Positions 34,513 to 43,829 of a DNA stretch of 64,000 bases are shown piece by piece. The stretch covers positions 32,674-96,673 of the forward strand of contig BMUX01000023.1 of assembly GCA_014650415.1 (NCBI GenBank), read 5' to 3'. This stretch comes from Streptomyces spiroverticillatus. Its GTDB lineage: Bacteria; Actinomycetota; Actinomycetes; Streptomycetales; Streptomycetaceae. Under the pieces are notes generated by a model, which searched no databases, had not been told where the DNA came from, and was given only the letters and a program-made list of their open reading frames with translations. The translations under genes were made by a program, and so were the position numbers. The stretch's first letter is position 1; each line of letters starts with the position of its first letter.

Positions 34513-35352
34513 TCAGCTCAGCGAGCCGTACAGCCCGGGGCGGCGGTCACGCAGATACGGGTTGGTCTCCCGGGAGGCGTGCAGCAGGGCCGCGTCCACC
34601 TCGCCGAGGACGAGTTCCTCGCCGCGCCCGGCGCGGACCCGGGTGGCCCCGTCGGGGCTCGCCAGGCAGCTCAGGCCGACGAACTCGAAGGCTGCGTCCC
34701 CGGCGGCCCCCTCGCCCTCGGGTCCGGTCCTGTTGACGTACGCGATGTACATCTGGCTCTCGAAGGCGCGGACCGGGACGAGGGACTCGGCGACGAACTC
34801 GAAGGGGTGCATCTGGGCGGTCGGCACGAGGAGGAGGTCGGTGCCCGCGAGGGCGTGCGCCCGGACGTTCTCCGGGAACTCCACGTCGTAGCAGATCATG
34901 AGGCCGAGCTTCAGGCCGTCCAACTCGGCCTGGACGACGGGCTGTTCACCGGCCGTGAAGACCTCCTGCTCGAAGCCGCCGAAGAGGTGGGTCTTGCGGT
35001 AGTTGGCGCGGCGGGTGCCGGTGGCGTCGATGAGCTGGGCGGAGTTGAAGACCGCGTCGCCGTCGCGCTCGGGGTAGCCGTAGTGGATCGCCAGGCCGTG
35101 CCGTACGGCGATGTCCGCGACGGCGTCGGCGCCCTCCCCGTCGGCGGCCTCCGCCAGCCGGTGCACCTCGTCGCGGCCGATCGCGTACCCGGTCAGGAAC
35201 ATCTCCGGGCAGACCAGCAGCCCCGCACCCGCCGCTGCGGCCCGCCCGGCGGCCTCGTCGAGGACCTTCAGGTTCGTGGCCACGGAGCCGGGACGCCCGG
35301 AGCTCTGGAGCAGGGCGATGCGCAGGGGCTGCGCGGGCAGGGACGACGGCAT
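34513..35352 (-). CDS. davA: Carbon-nitrogen hydrolase, DavA-like amidase
   Basis: 279 aa. The nitrilase catalytic triad is complete: Glu in LLVCPEMFLTGY, Lys in YRKTHLFGGFE, Cys in LMICYDVEFPEN. In Pseudomonas DavA of this superfamily hydrolyses 5-aminovaleramide to 5-aminovalerate; the davB-like gene directly downstream makes that the best reading here. Start ATG at 35352-35350 has GAGG 6 nt upstream. First gene of the pair, divergent from the AfsR-type regulator over 283 bp. Enzyme class is certain, substrate inferred. Confidence 0.82.
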   Translation of the reverse strand: MPSSLPAQPLRIALLQSSGRPGSVATNLKVLDEAAGRAAAAGAGLLVCPEMFLTGYAIGRDEVHRLAEAADGEGADAVADIAVRHGLAIHYGYPERDGDAVFNSAQLIDATGTRRANYRKTHLFGGFEQEVFTAGEQPVVQAELDGLKLGLMICYDVEFPENVRAHALAGTDLLLVPTAQMHPFEFVAESLVPVRAFESQMYIAYVNRTGPEGEGAAGDAAFEFVGLSCLASPDGATRVRAGRGEELVLGEVDAALLHASRETNPYLRDRRPGLYGSLS

Positions 35353-35635
35353 GGGGGACCTCGGGCGGGTGGGGAGGGTGGGGGAAAGACCCCTTGACGG
35401 TACGGTCCGGCCTTCGCCCCGGACAAGGCGCGAGCGTTGCGGACCGGCGGCTGATCCATTGCGCGGGAGGGGGGTGCGGCGGCGATTCGTTGCGTACGGG
35501 GCGCCAGGTGCGGAGTGCGCCCGGCCGGTCGGCCCGCGAGGCGGCGCACGGACCCTCGCGCTGGACGTCCCCGGCGGGCCTGAGCATGCTGTGAAGTGGC
35601 CCGGCGCCCGGTGGCGGGCCGGAGGGGGACGGGCG

Positions 35636-38600
35636 ATGCGGGTGCAGGTGCTGGGGCCTCTGGGGTGGTGGCGCGAAGGGGTACGGGTCGGCCTCGGCAC
35701 CCCGCACCAGCGCACCGTCCTCGGCCTGCTGCTCCTCGCGGACGGCCGCCCGCTGTCGCGCGGGGAACTGGCCGACGCACTGTGGGGCGACCGGCCGCCG
35801 CCCAGCGTGGCCAACCTGATCCAGACGTACGTGAAGCGGCTGCGGCTCCTCCTCGAACCCGACCGCCCGCCGCGCGGGGCGAGCGTGCTGCTGCCCCGGG
35901 TGGGCGAGGGGTACGCCCTGCACGTCCCCGAGGACTGCGTCGACGTCTCCCGCTTCCGCCGCCTCGCCGGACGGGCGGAGGCCGCACACCGGGAGCAGGG
36001 CCCGCAGCGGGCCGCCGTGCTGCTCGACGAGGCGCTGCGGCTGTGGCGTGGCCCGCCGCTCGCCGACCTGCCGTCCCTGGCCGTGCACCCGGCGGTGGTC
36101 GCGCTGGCCGGGGAGCGGCGGACGGCGATCGCCGCCTACGGGGAGGCCATGCTGGCGGCGGGCGGGGCGGCGGGGGCGCTGCGCGTGCTGGCGGAGGACG
36201 CGGGCAGCCATCCGCTGGACGAGGGCGCGCAGGCCCGTCTCGTACGGGCCTACGAGGCGGTCGGCCGCCGGGACGCGGCATTCGCCGCCTACCTGGACAC
36301 GCGCCGCAGGCTGGTGGAGGAACTGGGCGTCGACCCGGGCCCGGAACTGACGGCGGCGTACGAGGGGCTGCTGGAGGGGCGGGGGGGCAGGCCGGAAAGA
36401 GACCGACCGGAATCCCGCGCCGTCCACGCCCTCGTCAGCACCGGCGCCCTCGCCGTCCACCACCTCATCGGCACCTGCCCCCTTCCCGTCCGCTCCCGCT
36501 CCCGCGTCCGCACCCGCCCCGCCCGCCCAACTGCCCCCCGAAGTCTACGGGTTCAGCGGGCGTGCGGCCGATCTGCGGATGCTCGACGGGCTGTTGGGCG
36601 GGGCGCCCGGCACCGTGCCGCTCGTCGTGGTCTCGGGTACCGCCGGGGTCGGCAAGACCGCGTTTGCCGTGCACTGGGCGCACCGCGTCAGCGCGCGCTA
36701 TCCCGAGGGGCAGCTGTACGTCGACCTGCGCGGTTTCGACCTCGGCCGGCCGATGCCCTGGGCCGACGCGCTCGCCGGGTTCCTGCGTGCCCTCGGGCTC
36801 GACGGGGCGAACATTCCGCTCGACCCGGACGAGCGGGCCGCGCTGTTCCGTACGCGGACGGCGGGGCGGGACATGCTCCTGGTCCTGGACAACGCGCTGT
36901 CGGCGGAGCAGGTGCGTCCGCTGCTGCCGGGCTCGGCGTCCTGTGCCGTCGTCGTCACCAGCCGCCACAGCCTCGGCGGGCTCGTGGCCCGCAACGGGGC
37001 CCGCCGGATGGACCTCGGCCCACTCTCCGCCGGCGAGGCGACCGCACTGCTGTGCCTGCTCATCGGCGAGCGGGCCCGTGCCGACCGGGCCGCCTGCGCC
37101 GCCCTCGCCGAGCAGTGCGCACGGCTGCCGCTGGCCCTGCGGGTCGCGGCGGAGCTGGCCGTGGCCAGGGTCGGGGTGCCCCTGGCGGAGCTGGTGGCGG
37201 GCCTCGCGGACCAGCGGCAGCGGTTGCGGCGGCTGGACGCGGCGGGGGACCCGCGGGCCGCCGTGCGGTCGGTGTTCTCGTGGTCGTACCGGAATCTGCC
37301 GGCGGACGCCGCCCGCGGCTTCCGGCTGCTGTCGCTGCATCCGGGGCCCGACGTCGGCGTCCCGGCCACCGCCGCCCTGCTCGGTGCGGGCGTGGACGAG
37401 GCGACCGGGGTGCTCGACGTTCTGTCGCAGGCCCATCTGGTGCAGTGCACGGCTCCGGGGCGCGTCACGATGCACGACCTGCTGCGGGCGTACGCCGACG
37501 AGCTGTCCCGCGAGCACGACGCGGAGGCGGGGCGGCTGCGGGCGCACATCCGGCTGCTCGACCACTGCCTGGCGGGCGCGACGGCCGCGATGGACCAGCT
37601 CCACCCGGCCGAGCGCCACCACCGGCCCGCCGCCCCCGGCCCGGCCGGCCCCGCCCCGGTGCACGACCCCGCCACCGCGCGCGCCTGGCTGGCCGCCGAG
37701 CTGCCGTCGCTGGGCTGTCTGTGCGCCGCGGCGGCCGACGGGCTCCGGCCGCAGTACGCGGTCCGGCTCGCGGCCGTGCTCTTCCGGCACCTCGACGGGG
37801 GGCGGCACGCCGAGGCGCTGTCCTTCCACACCCACGCGCTGCGCGCCGCCGAGCGCACCCGGGACCTCGCCGGGCAGGCCCACGCCGTGACCAACCTGGG
37901 CGCGGTGCACTGGCGCCTCGGCGAGCACGGGGCGGCGGACCGGTATCTGCAACGGGCCCTCGCCCTGCACGAGGAGACCGGTGACCTGGCGGGGCAGGCC
38001 CGGACGCTGTCCAACCTCGGCAACGTCCACTGGCGGCTCGGCCGCCACTCCTCGGCCGCCGCCTGCCAGCGGCGGGCGCTGGCCCTGTACGAGGAGGCCG
38101 GTGACCTCGTGGGCCAGGCCCGGACCCTCACCAACCTCGGCAATGTCTGCATGCGGCGCGGGGAACTGGACACCGCCGCCGACCACCAGCACCGGGCGCT
38201 CGCCCTGCATGCCGTCACCGGGGACCGGCTGGGCCGGGCCCGGACCCTGACCTTCCTCGGCAACGTCGACCTGCGCCGGGGCCGCACCGGGGCCGCCGCC
38301 GGGAACCTGGGCCGGGCCGTCGCCCTGTTCGCCGCGCTCGGCCACCGGGGCGGCGAGGCCAACGCCCTGACGGGACTCGGCGACGTATGCCTGCGGCAGG
38401 GCCGGTACGACCTGGCCGTCGCCCACCACCGACGGGCGCTGAGCCTGTTCCGTACGACGGGAGAGCGCTCCGGCGAGGCGGCGGCGCTCAACGGGCTCGG
38501 CGAGGCGCTGTGCGGTGCCGGACGTGCCGAGGAGGGGCTGCGGCACCACGTCCGGGCGGGTGAGGTAGCCGCCGCGACCGGGGACCACGAGGAGCGGGCG

Positions 38601-38765
38601 AGGGCTCGCGCGGGCACGGTCCGCGCCCGGCAGCAGGCACAGGATGCGGCGCGTACGGCCGGCCGGGTGAGTGCGGGTCCCGTGGACGACGTACCCGATC
38701 AGGACGTGCAGCGGTCCGGGGCCCCTCCCGCGGAGCCCCGGACCGCTGTGGTCGACGGGCTGTGA
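35636..38765 (+). pseudogene. AfsR-type SARP regulator interrupted by a frameshift
   Basis: Start ATG 35636 after GGAGGGGGA. Frame one encodes an OmpR-like DNA-binding domain plus BTAD (about 1-250, MRVQVLGPLGWW, DALWGDRPPPSVANLIQTYV). The remaining parts continue in a different frame from about 36388: Pro/Ala/Ser linker, NB-ARC with GTAGVGKTAFAVHW, LLVLDNAL and RLPLALRVAAEL, then five or six TPR-type repeats (GDLAGQARTLSNLGNVHWRLG). A run of seven G at 36381-36387 joins them; six G would give one 1042-aa AfsR-like protein. A perfect 12-bp hairpin lies inside the last codons (38711-38746). Genuine break or homopolymer error cannot be told here. Confidence 0.75.
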
Positions 38766-38810
38766 TCCGGACTGTGGTCCGGGCCGTGGCCCGGCCCGTG
38801 ACGGCTGCTG

Positions 38811-39341
38811 CTAGCGGACCTCGAAGCCGATGATGTAGCCGTCCGGGTCGAACTTGTTGTCGTCGAAGGCGTACGGGCTGAACCCGCCGCCCCCGCTCAG
38901 CCACGGGGTGAACTGGGTGATGCCCGCGACGTTGTTGTCGACGGCCGTGATGTTCAGCCGGACGTCGTTGATCTGGGCGCCGGCCGGCAGGGCCCGGGCC
39001 TCGAGGATGACGCGGAAGGCGTCCGGGTCGAACCGGTTGTCGTCGGTGATCAGCGGCGTCCTGCCGCCGCCGTCGCTGGCCCAGGGGGTGTAGACGACGA
39101 GGCCCACCCGGTTGGGCCGGTCGAAGGCCTGGCCGCCGATCCGGAAGTCGAGGTTGACGGGCAGGCCGGTGGAGGCGAGCAGCAGCCGGGCCCCGTCCGG
39201 GTCGAAGAAGTTGGCGTCGCTGGTGAAGGGCGAGGTGCCGCCGCCGTCGCTGAGGAACGGAGTGCGGCCGACCGGCCCCTGTTCGGCGATTCCGCCGCGG
39301 TCGACGAGCTGGATGCCGACCTGGAAGTTCGAGAAGGCCAT
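38811..39341 (-). CDS. Orphan protein with three internal repeats
   Basis: 176 aa, no signal peptide or membrane segment. Three copies of a motif occur at about 58-residue intervals: TPFLSDGGGTSP..FFDPDG, TPWASDGGGRTP..RFDPDA, TPWLSGGGGFSP..KFDPDG. The consensus TPWxSDGGGxSPxxxDDNxFDPDG is rich in Asp and Gly, as in calcium or sugar sites, and each motif is followed by a beta-strand pair. I recognise no family. Start ATG at 39341 has GGGGAG 10 nt upstream. It converges on the SARP gene and faces no operon partner. Confidence 0.75.
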   Translation of the reverse strand: MAFSNFQVGIQLVDRGGIAEQGPVGRTPFLSDGGGTSPFTSDANFFDPDGARLLLASTGLPVNLDFRIGGQAFDRPNRVGLVVYTPWASDGGGRTPLITDDNRFDPDAFRVILEARALPAGAQINDVRLNITAVDNNVAGITQFTPWLSGGGGFSPYAFDDNKFDPDGYIIGFEVR

Positions 39342-39443
39342 GGTGTTTTTTCTCCCCGTGAGTGGTGGAGACACCAAGCTAGGAGCGCCGACTGGACGCC
39401 TTCTGGACGTCTGCGGGACGCCCCGGGACCCGAGGAATCACGC

Positions 39444-39899
39444 CTACGCGGGAGACCCCGACGAATACCTCCGCAGCAGCGGGGAGAGCACCAGCACCGA
39501 CTTCGTCCGCTCCACGAACGGCTCCCCCGCGATCCGCTCCAGGACCCGCTCGAAGTGCCGCATGTCGGAGGCGAAGACCTGGACGATCGCGTCCGCCTCA
39601 CCGGTGACGGTGGAGGCGGACGCGATCTCCGGGTACCGCTCCAGCCCTCGGTTGATCGCCTCGGGCGAGGTGTTGCGACGGCAGTAGATCTCGATGAAGC
39701 CCTCGGTCTCCCAGCCCAGCGCCGCCGGGTCCACCCGGACGGTGAAGCCCGTGATGGCGCCTTCCGCGCGCAGCCGGTCGACCCTGCGCTTCACTGCGGG
39801 AGCGGAGAGCCCGACCAGGGAGCCGATGTCGGCATAGGAACGGCGGGCGTCCGCCGCCAGGGCGTGGACGATTCGCTCGTCGAGATCGTTGAGTCGCAC
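39444..39899 (-). CDS. Lrp/AsnC regulator beside the APC permease
   Basis: 151 aa. HTH with DIGSLVGLSAPAVKRRVDRLR (about 25-45) and AsnC effector domain after it (EIASASTVTGEADAIVQVFA). It lies 18 bp after the APC permease stop on the same strand, so the two are cotranscribed and it probably senses the amino acid that the permease carries. Candidate sites with TTGCG repeats lie upstream of the permease at 41563-41619. A lysine link through the davAB genes is an inference. Confidence 0.87.
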   Translation of the reverse strand: MRLNDLDERIVHALAADARRSYADIGSLVGLSAPAVKRRVDRLRAEGAITGFTVRVDPAALGWETEGFIEIYCRRNTSPEAINRGLERYPEIASASTVTGEADAIVQVFASDMRHFERVLERIAGEPFVERTKSVLVLSPLLRRYSSGSPA

Positions 39900-39917
39900 T
39901 GCGGGTCGTTCACTTTT

Positions 39918-41390
39918 CTACGCGTCTGCGGAAACCTTCTCCGGCGCGTCCTTCGCCAGCCGCGAGTGACGAATGCCGTATCCGAAGTAGAACACGAGAC
40001 CGACGGCCATCCAGATTCCGAAGTACACCCAGGTGGCGGTTCCGAGCCCGAACATGTTGTAGACGCAGAAGCCGAAGCCCAGGATCGGGAAGAGCGGGCC
40101 GAGCGGCACCTTGAAGGTGCGGTTCATGTCCGGGCGGGTCCGGCGCAGGATGATCACCGCGATGTTGACCAGACCGAACGCGAAGAGCGTGCCGATGCTG
40201 GTGGCGTCCACGAGGTTGCCGAGCGGAATCGCCGCGGCCAGGATCCCGCAGAAGAGGGACACGATGATCGTGTTGACGCGCGGCGTGCCGGTCTTCGGGC
40301 TGACCTTGGAGAAGGCCTTGGGGACCAGACCGTCGCGGGACATCGCGAAGAGCACGCGGGTCTGGCCGTACAGCACGGTCAGGACGACGCTCGCGATGGC
40401 GATGACCGCACCGGCGGCGAGCAGGGTGCCCCAGAAGGCCTGCCCGGTGACGTCCTTCATGATCCCGGCGAGCGCGGCTTCCGAGCCCTCGAAGCCCTTC
40501 CAGTTGCGGGCGCCGACGGCGACGGCCGCGACCAGGACGTACAGCACGGTGACGATGAGCAGCGAGAGCATGATCGCGCGCGGCAGGTCGCGCTGCGGGT
40601 TCTTCGCCTCCTCACCGGCGGTGGAGGCGGCGTCGAAGCCGATGTAGGAGAAGAACAGCGAGGCGCCGGCGGCGCTGACGCCCGCCATGCCGAGCGGCAT
40701 GAAGTCGGCGTAGTTGCCGGACTTGAAACCGAGGAAGCCGATCACACAGAAGAGCAGCAGCGCGCCGATCTTCACCGCGACCATGATCGTGTTGGCGCGG
40801 GCCGACTCCTTGGCGCCGCCGAGCAGGAAGACCATCGCGAGGAGTACGACGACCAGCGCGGGGAGGTTGAAGACGCCGCCGTCGCCGGGCGGGGCGGACA
40901 GGGCGTCGGGGATGGTGACGCCGATCGTCCCGTCGAGGAACTCGTTGAGGTACTCGCCCCAGCCGACGGCCACCGCCGCCACCGAGACGCCGTACTCCAG
41001 GACCAGGCACCAGCCGCAGATCCAGGCGATGAATTCGCCCATCGTTGCGTACGCATACGAGTACGAGGAGCCGGAGACCGGGATGCTGCCCGCGAGTTCG
41101 GCGTAGGACAGGGCCGAGAAGAGCGCGGTGAGACCGGCGATCACGAACGAGATCGTGACGGCGGGACCGGCCTTGGGGACGGCCGTGCCGAGCACCACGA
41201 AGATACCGGTGCCGAGCGTGGCACCGATGCTGATCATCGTCAGCTGCCACATGGAGAGCGTGCGCCGCAGCGTGCCGCCCTCACCCTGTCCACCCTCGCT
41301 GACCAGCCGCTCGACGGGCTTGCGCCGCCACAACGGGTTGCCGGGGGACGCCGGGGGTACGGCGGTTGGCGGTGCGCCTTGGTCCAACAC
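39918..41390 (-). CDS. APC family cationic amino acid permease
   Basis: 490 aa, about 12-14 transmembrane helices. SIGATLGTGIFVVLGTAV is the APC TM1 substrate-binding signature, and FFSYIGFDAASTAGEEAKNPQRDLP is the classic CAT/YfnA-type motif. It should import a basic or neutral amino acid with protons. Start is the GTG at 41390-41388 with AAGGAG 8 nt upstream. The 325-bp gap upstream holds a GGGGACCGCC hairpin (41477-41501) and the candidate operator array. Cotranscribed with the Lrp-type gene. Confidence 0.88.
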   Translation of the reverse strand: MLDQGAPPTAVPPASPGNPLWRRKPVERLVSEGGQGEGGTLRRTLSMWQLTMISIGATLGTGIFVVLGTAVPKAGPAVTISFVIAGLTALFSALSYAELAGSIPVSGSSYSYAYATMGEFIAWICGWCLVLEYGVSVAAVAVGWGEYLNEFLDGTIGVTIPDALSAPPGDGGVFNLPALVVVLLAMVFLLGGAKESARANTIMVAVKIGALLLFCVIGFLGFKSGNYADFMPLGMAGVSAAGASLFFSYIGFDAASTAGEEAKNPQRDLPRAIMLSLLIVTVLYVLVAAVAVGARNWKGFEGSEAALAGIMKDVTGQAFWGTLLAAGAVIAIASVVLTVLYGQTRVLFAMSRDGLVPKAFSKVSPKTGTPRVNTIIVSLFCGILAAAIPLGNLVDATSIGTLFAFGLVNIAVIILRRTRPDMNRTFKVPLGPLFPILGFGFCVYNMFGLGTATWVYFGIWMAVGLVFYFGYGIRHSRLAKDAPEKVSADA

Positions 41391-41562
41391 GGGGGTGGCT
41401 CCTTCTGCTGCCTCATCGGGCGGCGGGCGACCGCGACGGCCCCTCTCGAAGGCACGGCGAAGCAGCCGAAAGCCCGGGGACCGCCGAGCAGGCGGTCCCC
41501 GCCACTCCACGTACAGCGGTGAAGCCTATGAGGTGTCAGTTCCCGGTCGTAATGCAGCAACC

Positions 41563-41619
41563 TTGCGCATCGACGGATGATCATTGCGTGCAATGCCCGG
41601 TCGCGGCAGTTCGTTGCGC
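41563..41619. promoter_or_regulatory. Candidate Lrp operator array
   Basis: Three TTGCG sites occur in a row: 41563-41568, a perfect ATTGCGTGCAAT palindrome at 41583-41594, and 41614-41619. They sit in the divergent gap between the permease operon and the SGNH gene. Assignment to the neighbouring Lrp-type protein is inference. Confidence 0.4.
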
Positions 41620-41715
41620 CTGCTTTTTCGATTTCCCTTTTGTCCGGTACGGGCGCACTCATGTTCGGGTCCCTGTCTGGGCAGGTTGTCGGGGACGAGT
41701 CGAGGGGAGTCGCCG

Positions 41716-42735
41716 ATGACCTGGCTGGACGCCGGACCCTTTCTGCGCGGGGTGGCCTGGCGCGACGAGGACGGCCTGCCGCTGCGGGCGAACCCGGCCG
41801 ATCTGGACCGCCTCCCCTGGGACGTCCTGGAGCGCGCCCGGGTGCCCGTCGGCGTCACGCTGGAGTTCCTCGCGTACGGGACGAAGGCCGTGGAGATACG
41901 TTTTCGGGCCGAACCGGGAGAAGTCCCTCACGCCTTCGGGCTCTGGGCGGACGGCGGGCAGCTCACCGAGGTGCTCACCGACCCGGTCGCGGGCGAAGCC
42001 ACGGTGACCCTCCGACTCCCGCCGGGGCACGGCCCGTTCACCGTCCATCCGCCCGAGACGCAGTCGCCTCGCCTGCTCGGGATACGGGCCCGGGGCGGCC
42101 GCATCGCCCCCGCCCCGCCGCGCCCCCGCTGGGTGGTGCACGGCGACTCCATCACCGAGGGCTGGTGGTCGACGCGGCCCGCGCACGCCTGGCCCGCCGC
42201 CGCCGGACGCCTTCTCGGCCTGGAGCCGGTGAACCTGGGGCATGCGGGCGCGGGCCGGGCCGAGCTGGCGGTGGCGCAGCAGCTCGCCGGACTCCCGGCG
42301 GACGTCCTCACGCTGGCGTTCGGCACCAACTGCTGGGGGCGCGCCCCCTTCGACGTACCGCTGCTGCGCGAGACGGTGCGCGCCTTCCTGGCGCTCGTGC
42401 GCGGGGGCCACCCGGACACTCCGCTCCTGGTGGTCTCCCCCGTGCTGCGCCCCGCCGCCGAGGACGCCCCGAACGCGGCCGGCGCGACGCTGGGCGCGCT
42501 GCGGGCCGCGATGGAGGACGTCGTACGGCAGGAAGTGGCGGCCGGGGACGGGCGGCTGGCCCTGCTGCCGGGCCTCGGCCTGCTCGGGCCCGAACACCTC
42601 GCCGACGGACTGCACCCCGACGACACGGGGCATGCGCTGATCGCGGCGGCGGTGGCGGAGGCGCTGGCCAAACTGCTGGGGGACGCCGGGCGCGCGCTCA
42701 GGCCGGTCGTGGACACCGGGCGCGCGCTGGAGTGA
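41716..42735 (+). CDS. SGNH/GDSL-type esterase
   Basis: 339 aa. An N-terminal beta-sandwich (about 1-130) is followed by an SGNH hydrolase domain: Ser in VVHGDSITEGWW, Gly and Asn in the later blocks (NLGHAGAG, LAFGTNCWG), and Asp/His in DGLHPDDTGH. That is the two-domain layout of CE2-like acetyl esterases, so an acetyl or acyl sugar ester is likely, without proof. No signal peptide is visible, so it may be cytosolic. Start ATG 41716 with GAGGGGAG upstream. Confidence 0.82.
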   Translation: MTWLDAGPFLRGVAWRDEDGLPLRANPADLDRLPWDVLERARVPVGVTLEFLAYGTKAVEIRFRAEPGEVPHAFGLWADGGQLTEVLTDPVAGEATVTLRLPPGHGPFTVHPPETQSPRLLGIRARGGRIAPAPPRPRWVVHGDSITEGWWSTRPAHAWPAAAGRLLGLEPVNLGHAGAGRAELAVAQQLAGLPADVLTLAFGTNCWGRAPFDVPLLRETVRAFLALVRGGHPDTPLLVVSPVLRPAAEDAPNAAGATLGALRAAMEDVVRQEVAAGDGRLALLPGLGLLGPEHLADGLHPDDTGHALIAAAVAEALAKLLGDAGRALRPVVDTGRALE

Positions 42736-42788
42736 CCGGCATCTCGTTCGTACGCGAGAAGCCCGTCGTTCCGGGGCCGTCGCGGCAC

Positions 42789-42813
42789 GCATGGTTCGCG
42801 TCGGGCGGGGTAA
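42789..42813 (+). promoter_or_regulatory. Candidate SigB-type promoter for the stressosome operon
   Basis: GCAT (42789-42792), 15 bp, then GGGTAA (42808-42813) fits GNNT-N14-16-GGGTAY except for the last base. It is about 135 bp upstream of the rsbR-like start. A GTTCGGCCGAAC palindrome and a TAGCAT hexamer lie between and could provide another promoter. Confidence 0.4.
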
Positions 42814-42947
42814 CCGGGGCCCCGTGGGCTGCGTGGTTCGGGCCGTTCGGCCGATGCGACTAGCATCGTTCGGCCGAACGGCCGGTCAGCGGGCAGCCTC
42901 CGGCAGGCTGCCGCCCGGCAAGCGATGCCAACGGCGAGAGGTGAGGG

Positions 42948-43829
42948 TTGAGTACCAGCGAGACCACCGTGCGGGAACGCCTTCTGGACGCCCTGCGCGA
43001 ACGGGAGCAGGAGATCGCGGATCGCTGGGTCCGGCTTCAACTGGAGCAGTCGAACCCGGGCGGCGACCTGGGCGAGCACGAACTGCGCGAGGAGGCGGAC
43101 CTGCTGATCGCCGCCCTCGGCGCGGGCCTCGCCAGTGACGTGCCCGTGCAGCGGCTGGTGGCCTCCCAGCACGAGCTGCGCAGAACGGTCATAGAGCTGT
43201 CGCTGCGCCGGGCCCGCGCGGGCGCCACCCCCACGGCGACGTCCCTCGCGGTGCTCTCGCTCAAGGAGGCCCTCCTGGAGGCGGTGCAGCACACCACCCG
43301 GGACGCGAGCGAGCTGTTCCGGGCGGCGGTACTGGTCAACCGGCTGCTGGACGCGGCGGGCGCGCTCTCCTTCGAGACGTACGTCGAGGGCCGCGAGGAG
43401 ATCATCCAGCGGCAGTCGCGGCAGCTGATGGAGCTGTCCACGCCGGTCGTGCGGCTGTGGCACGACGTGCTCGCGGTCCCGCTGATCGGCACCCTGGACA
43501 CGGCCCGCACCCAGGTCGTGATGGAGAACCTCCTCCAGGCCATCCAGGACAACGAGGCCAAGGTCGCCATCATCGACATCACCGGCGTCCCGGCCGTCGA
43601 CACCGCCGTCGCCCAGCACCTGATGCACACCGTCAACGCGGTACGGCTGATGGGCGCGGACTGCGTCATCTCCGGCATCCGGCCGCCGATCGCGCAGACC
43701 ATCGCCCAGCTCGGCATCGACCTGTCCACCATCCTGACCCGCTCGACGCTGGCCGACGCGCTGGCCGCGGCGGTCCGCCTCACCGACCAGAGCTCGGCCC
43801 CGACGCCGTACGCACCGGCGGGTCCGTGA
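42948..43829 (+). CDS. RsbR-type stressosome protein
   Basis: 293 aa. N-terminal helical RsbRD-like sensor (about 5-155, LLDALREREQEIADRWVRLQ) and C-terminal STAS domain (about 165-280). The STAS part contains VPAVDTAVAQHLM and RPPIAQTIAQLG, whose Thr residues match the two RsbT phosphorylation sites of B. subtilis RsbRA. It should assemble with RsbS and RsbT into a stressosome. TTG start at 42948 follows GAGAGGTGAGG. First gene of a seven-gene operon with overlapping starts. Confidence 0.87.
   Translation: MSTSETTVRERLLDALREREQEIADRWVRLQLEQSNPGGDLGEHELREEADLLIAALGAGLASDVPVQRLVASQHELRRTVIELSLRRARAGATPTATSLAVLSLKEALLEAVQHTTRDASELFRAAVLVNRLLDAAGALSFETYVEGREEIIQRQSRQLMELSTPVVRLWHDVLAVPLIGTLDTARTQVVMENLLQAIQDNEAKVAIIDITGVPAVDTAVAQHLMHTVNAVRLMGADCVISGIRPPIAQTIAQLGIDLSTILTRSTLADALAAAVRLTDQSSAPTPYAPAGP

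Noticed and set aside
35636..38765. Antibiotic gene cluster signalled by the SARP-type regulator
   Set aside because: No polyketide, peptide or terpene synthase or tailoring set is in the window; AfsR-type genes also stand alone.
42836..42885. Attachment site suggested by the CGTTCGGCCG repeats before the rsbR-like gene
   Set aside because: There is no integrase or tRNA edge; overlapping palindromes in an upstream region are better explained as regulatory.
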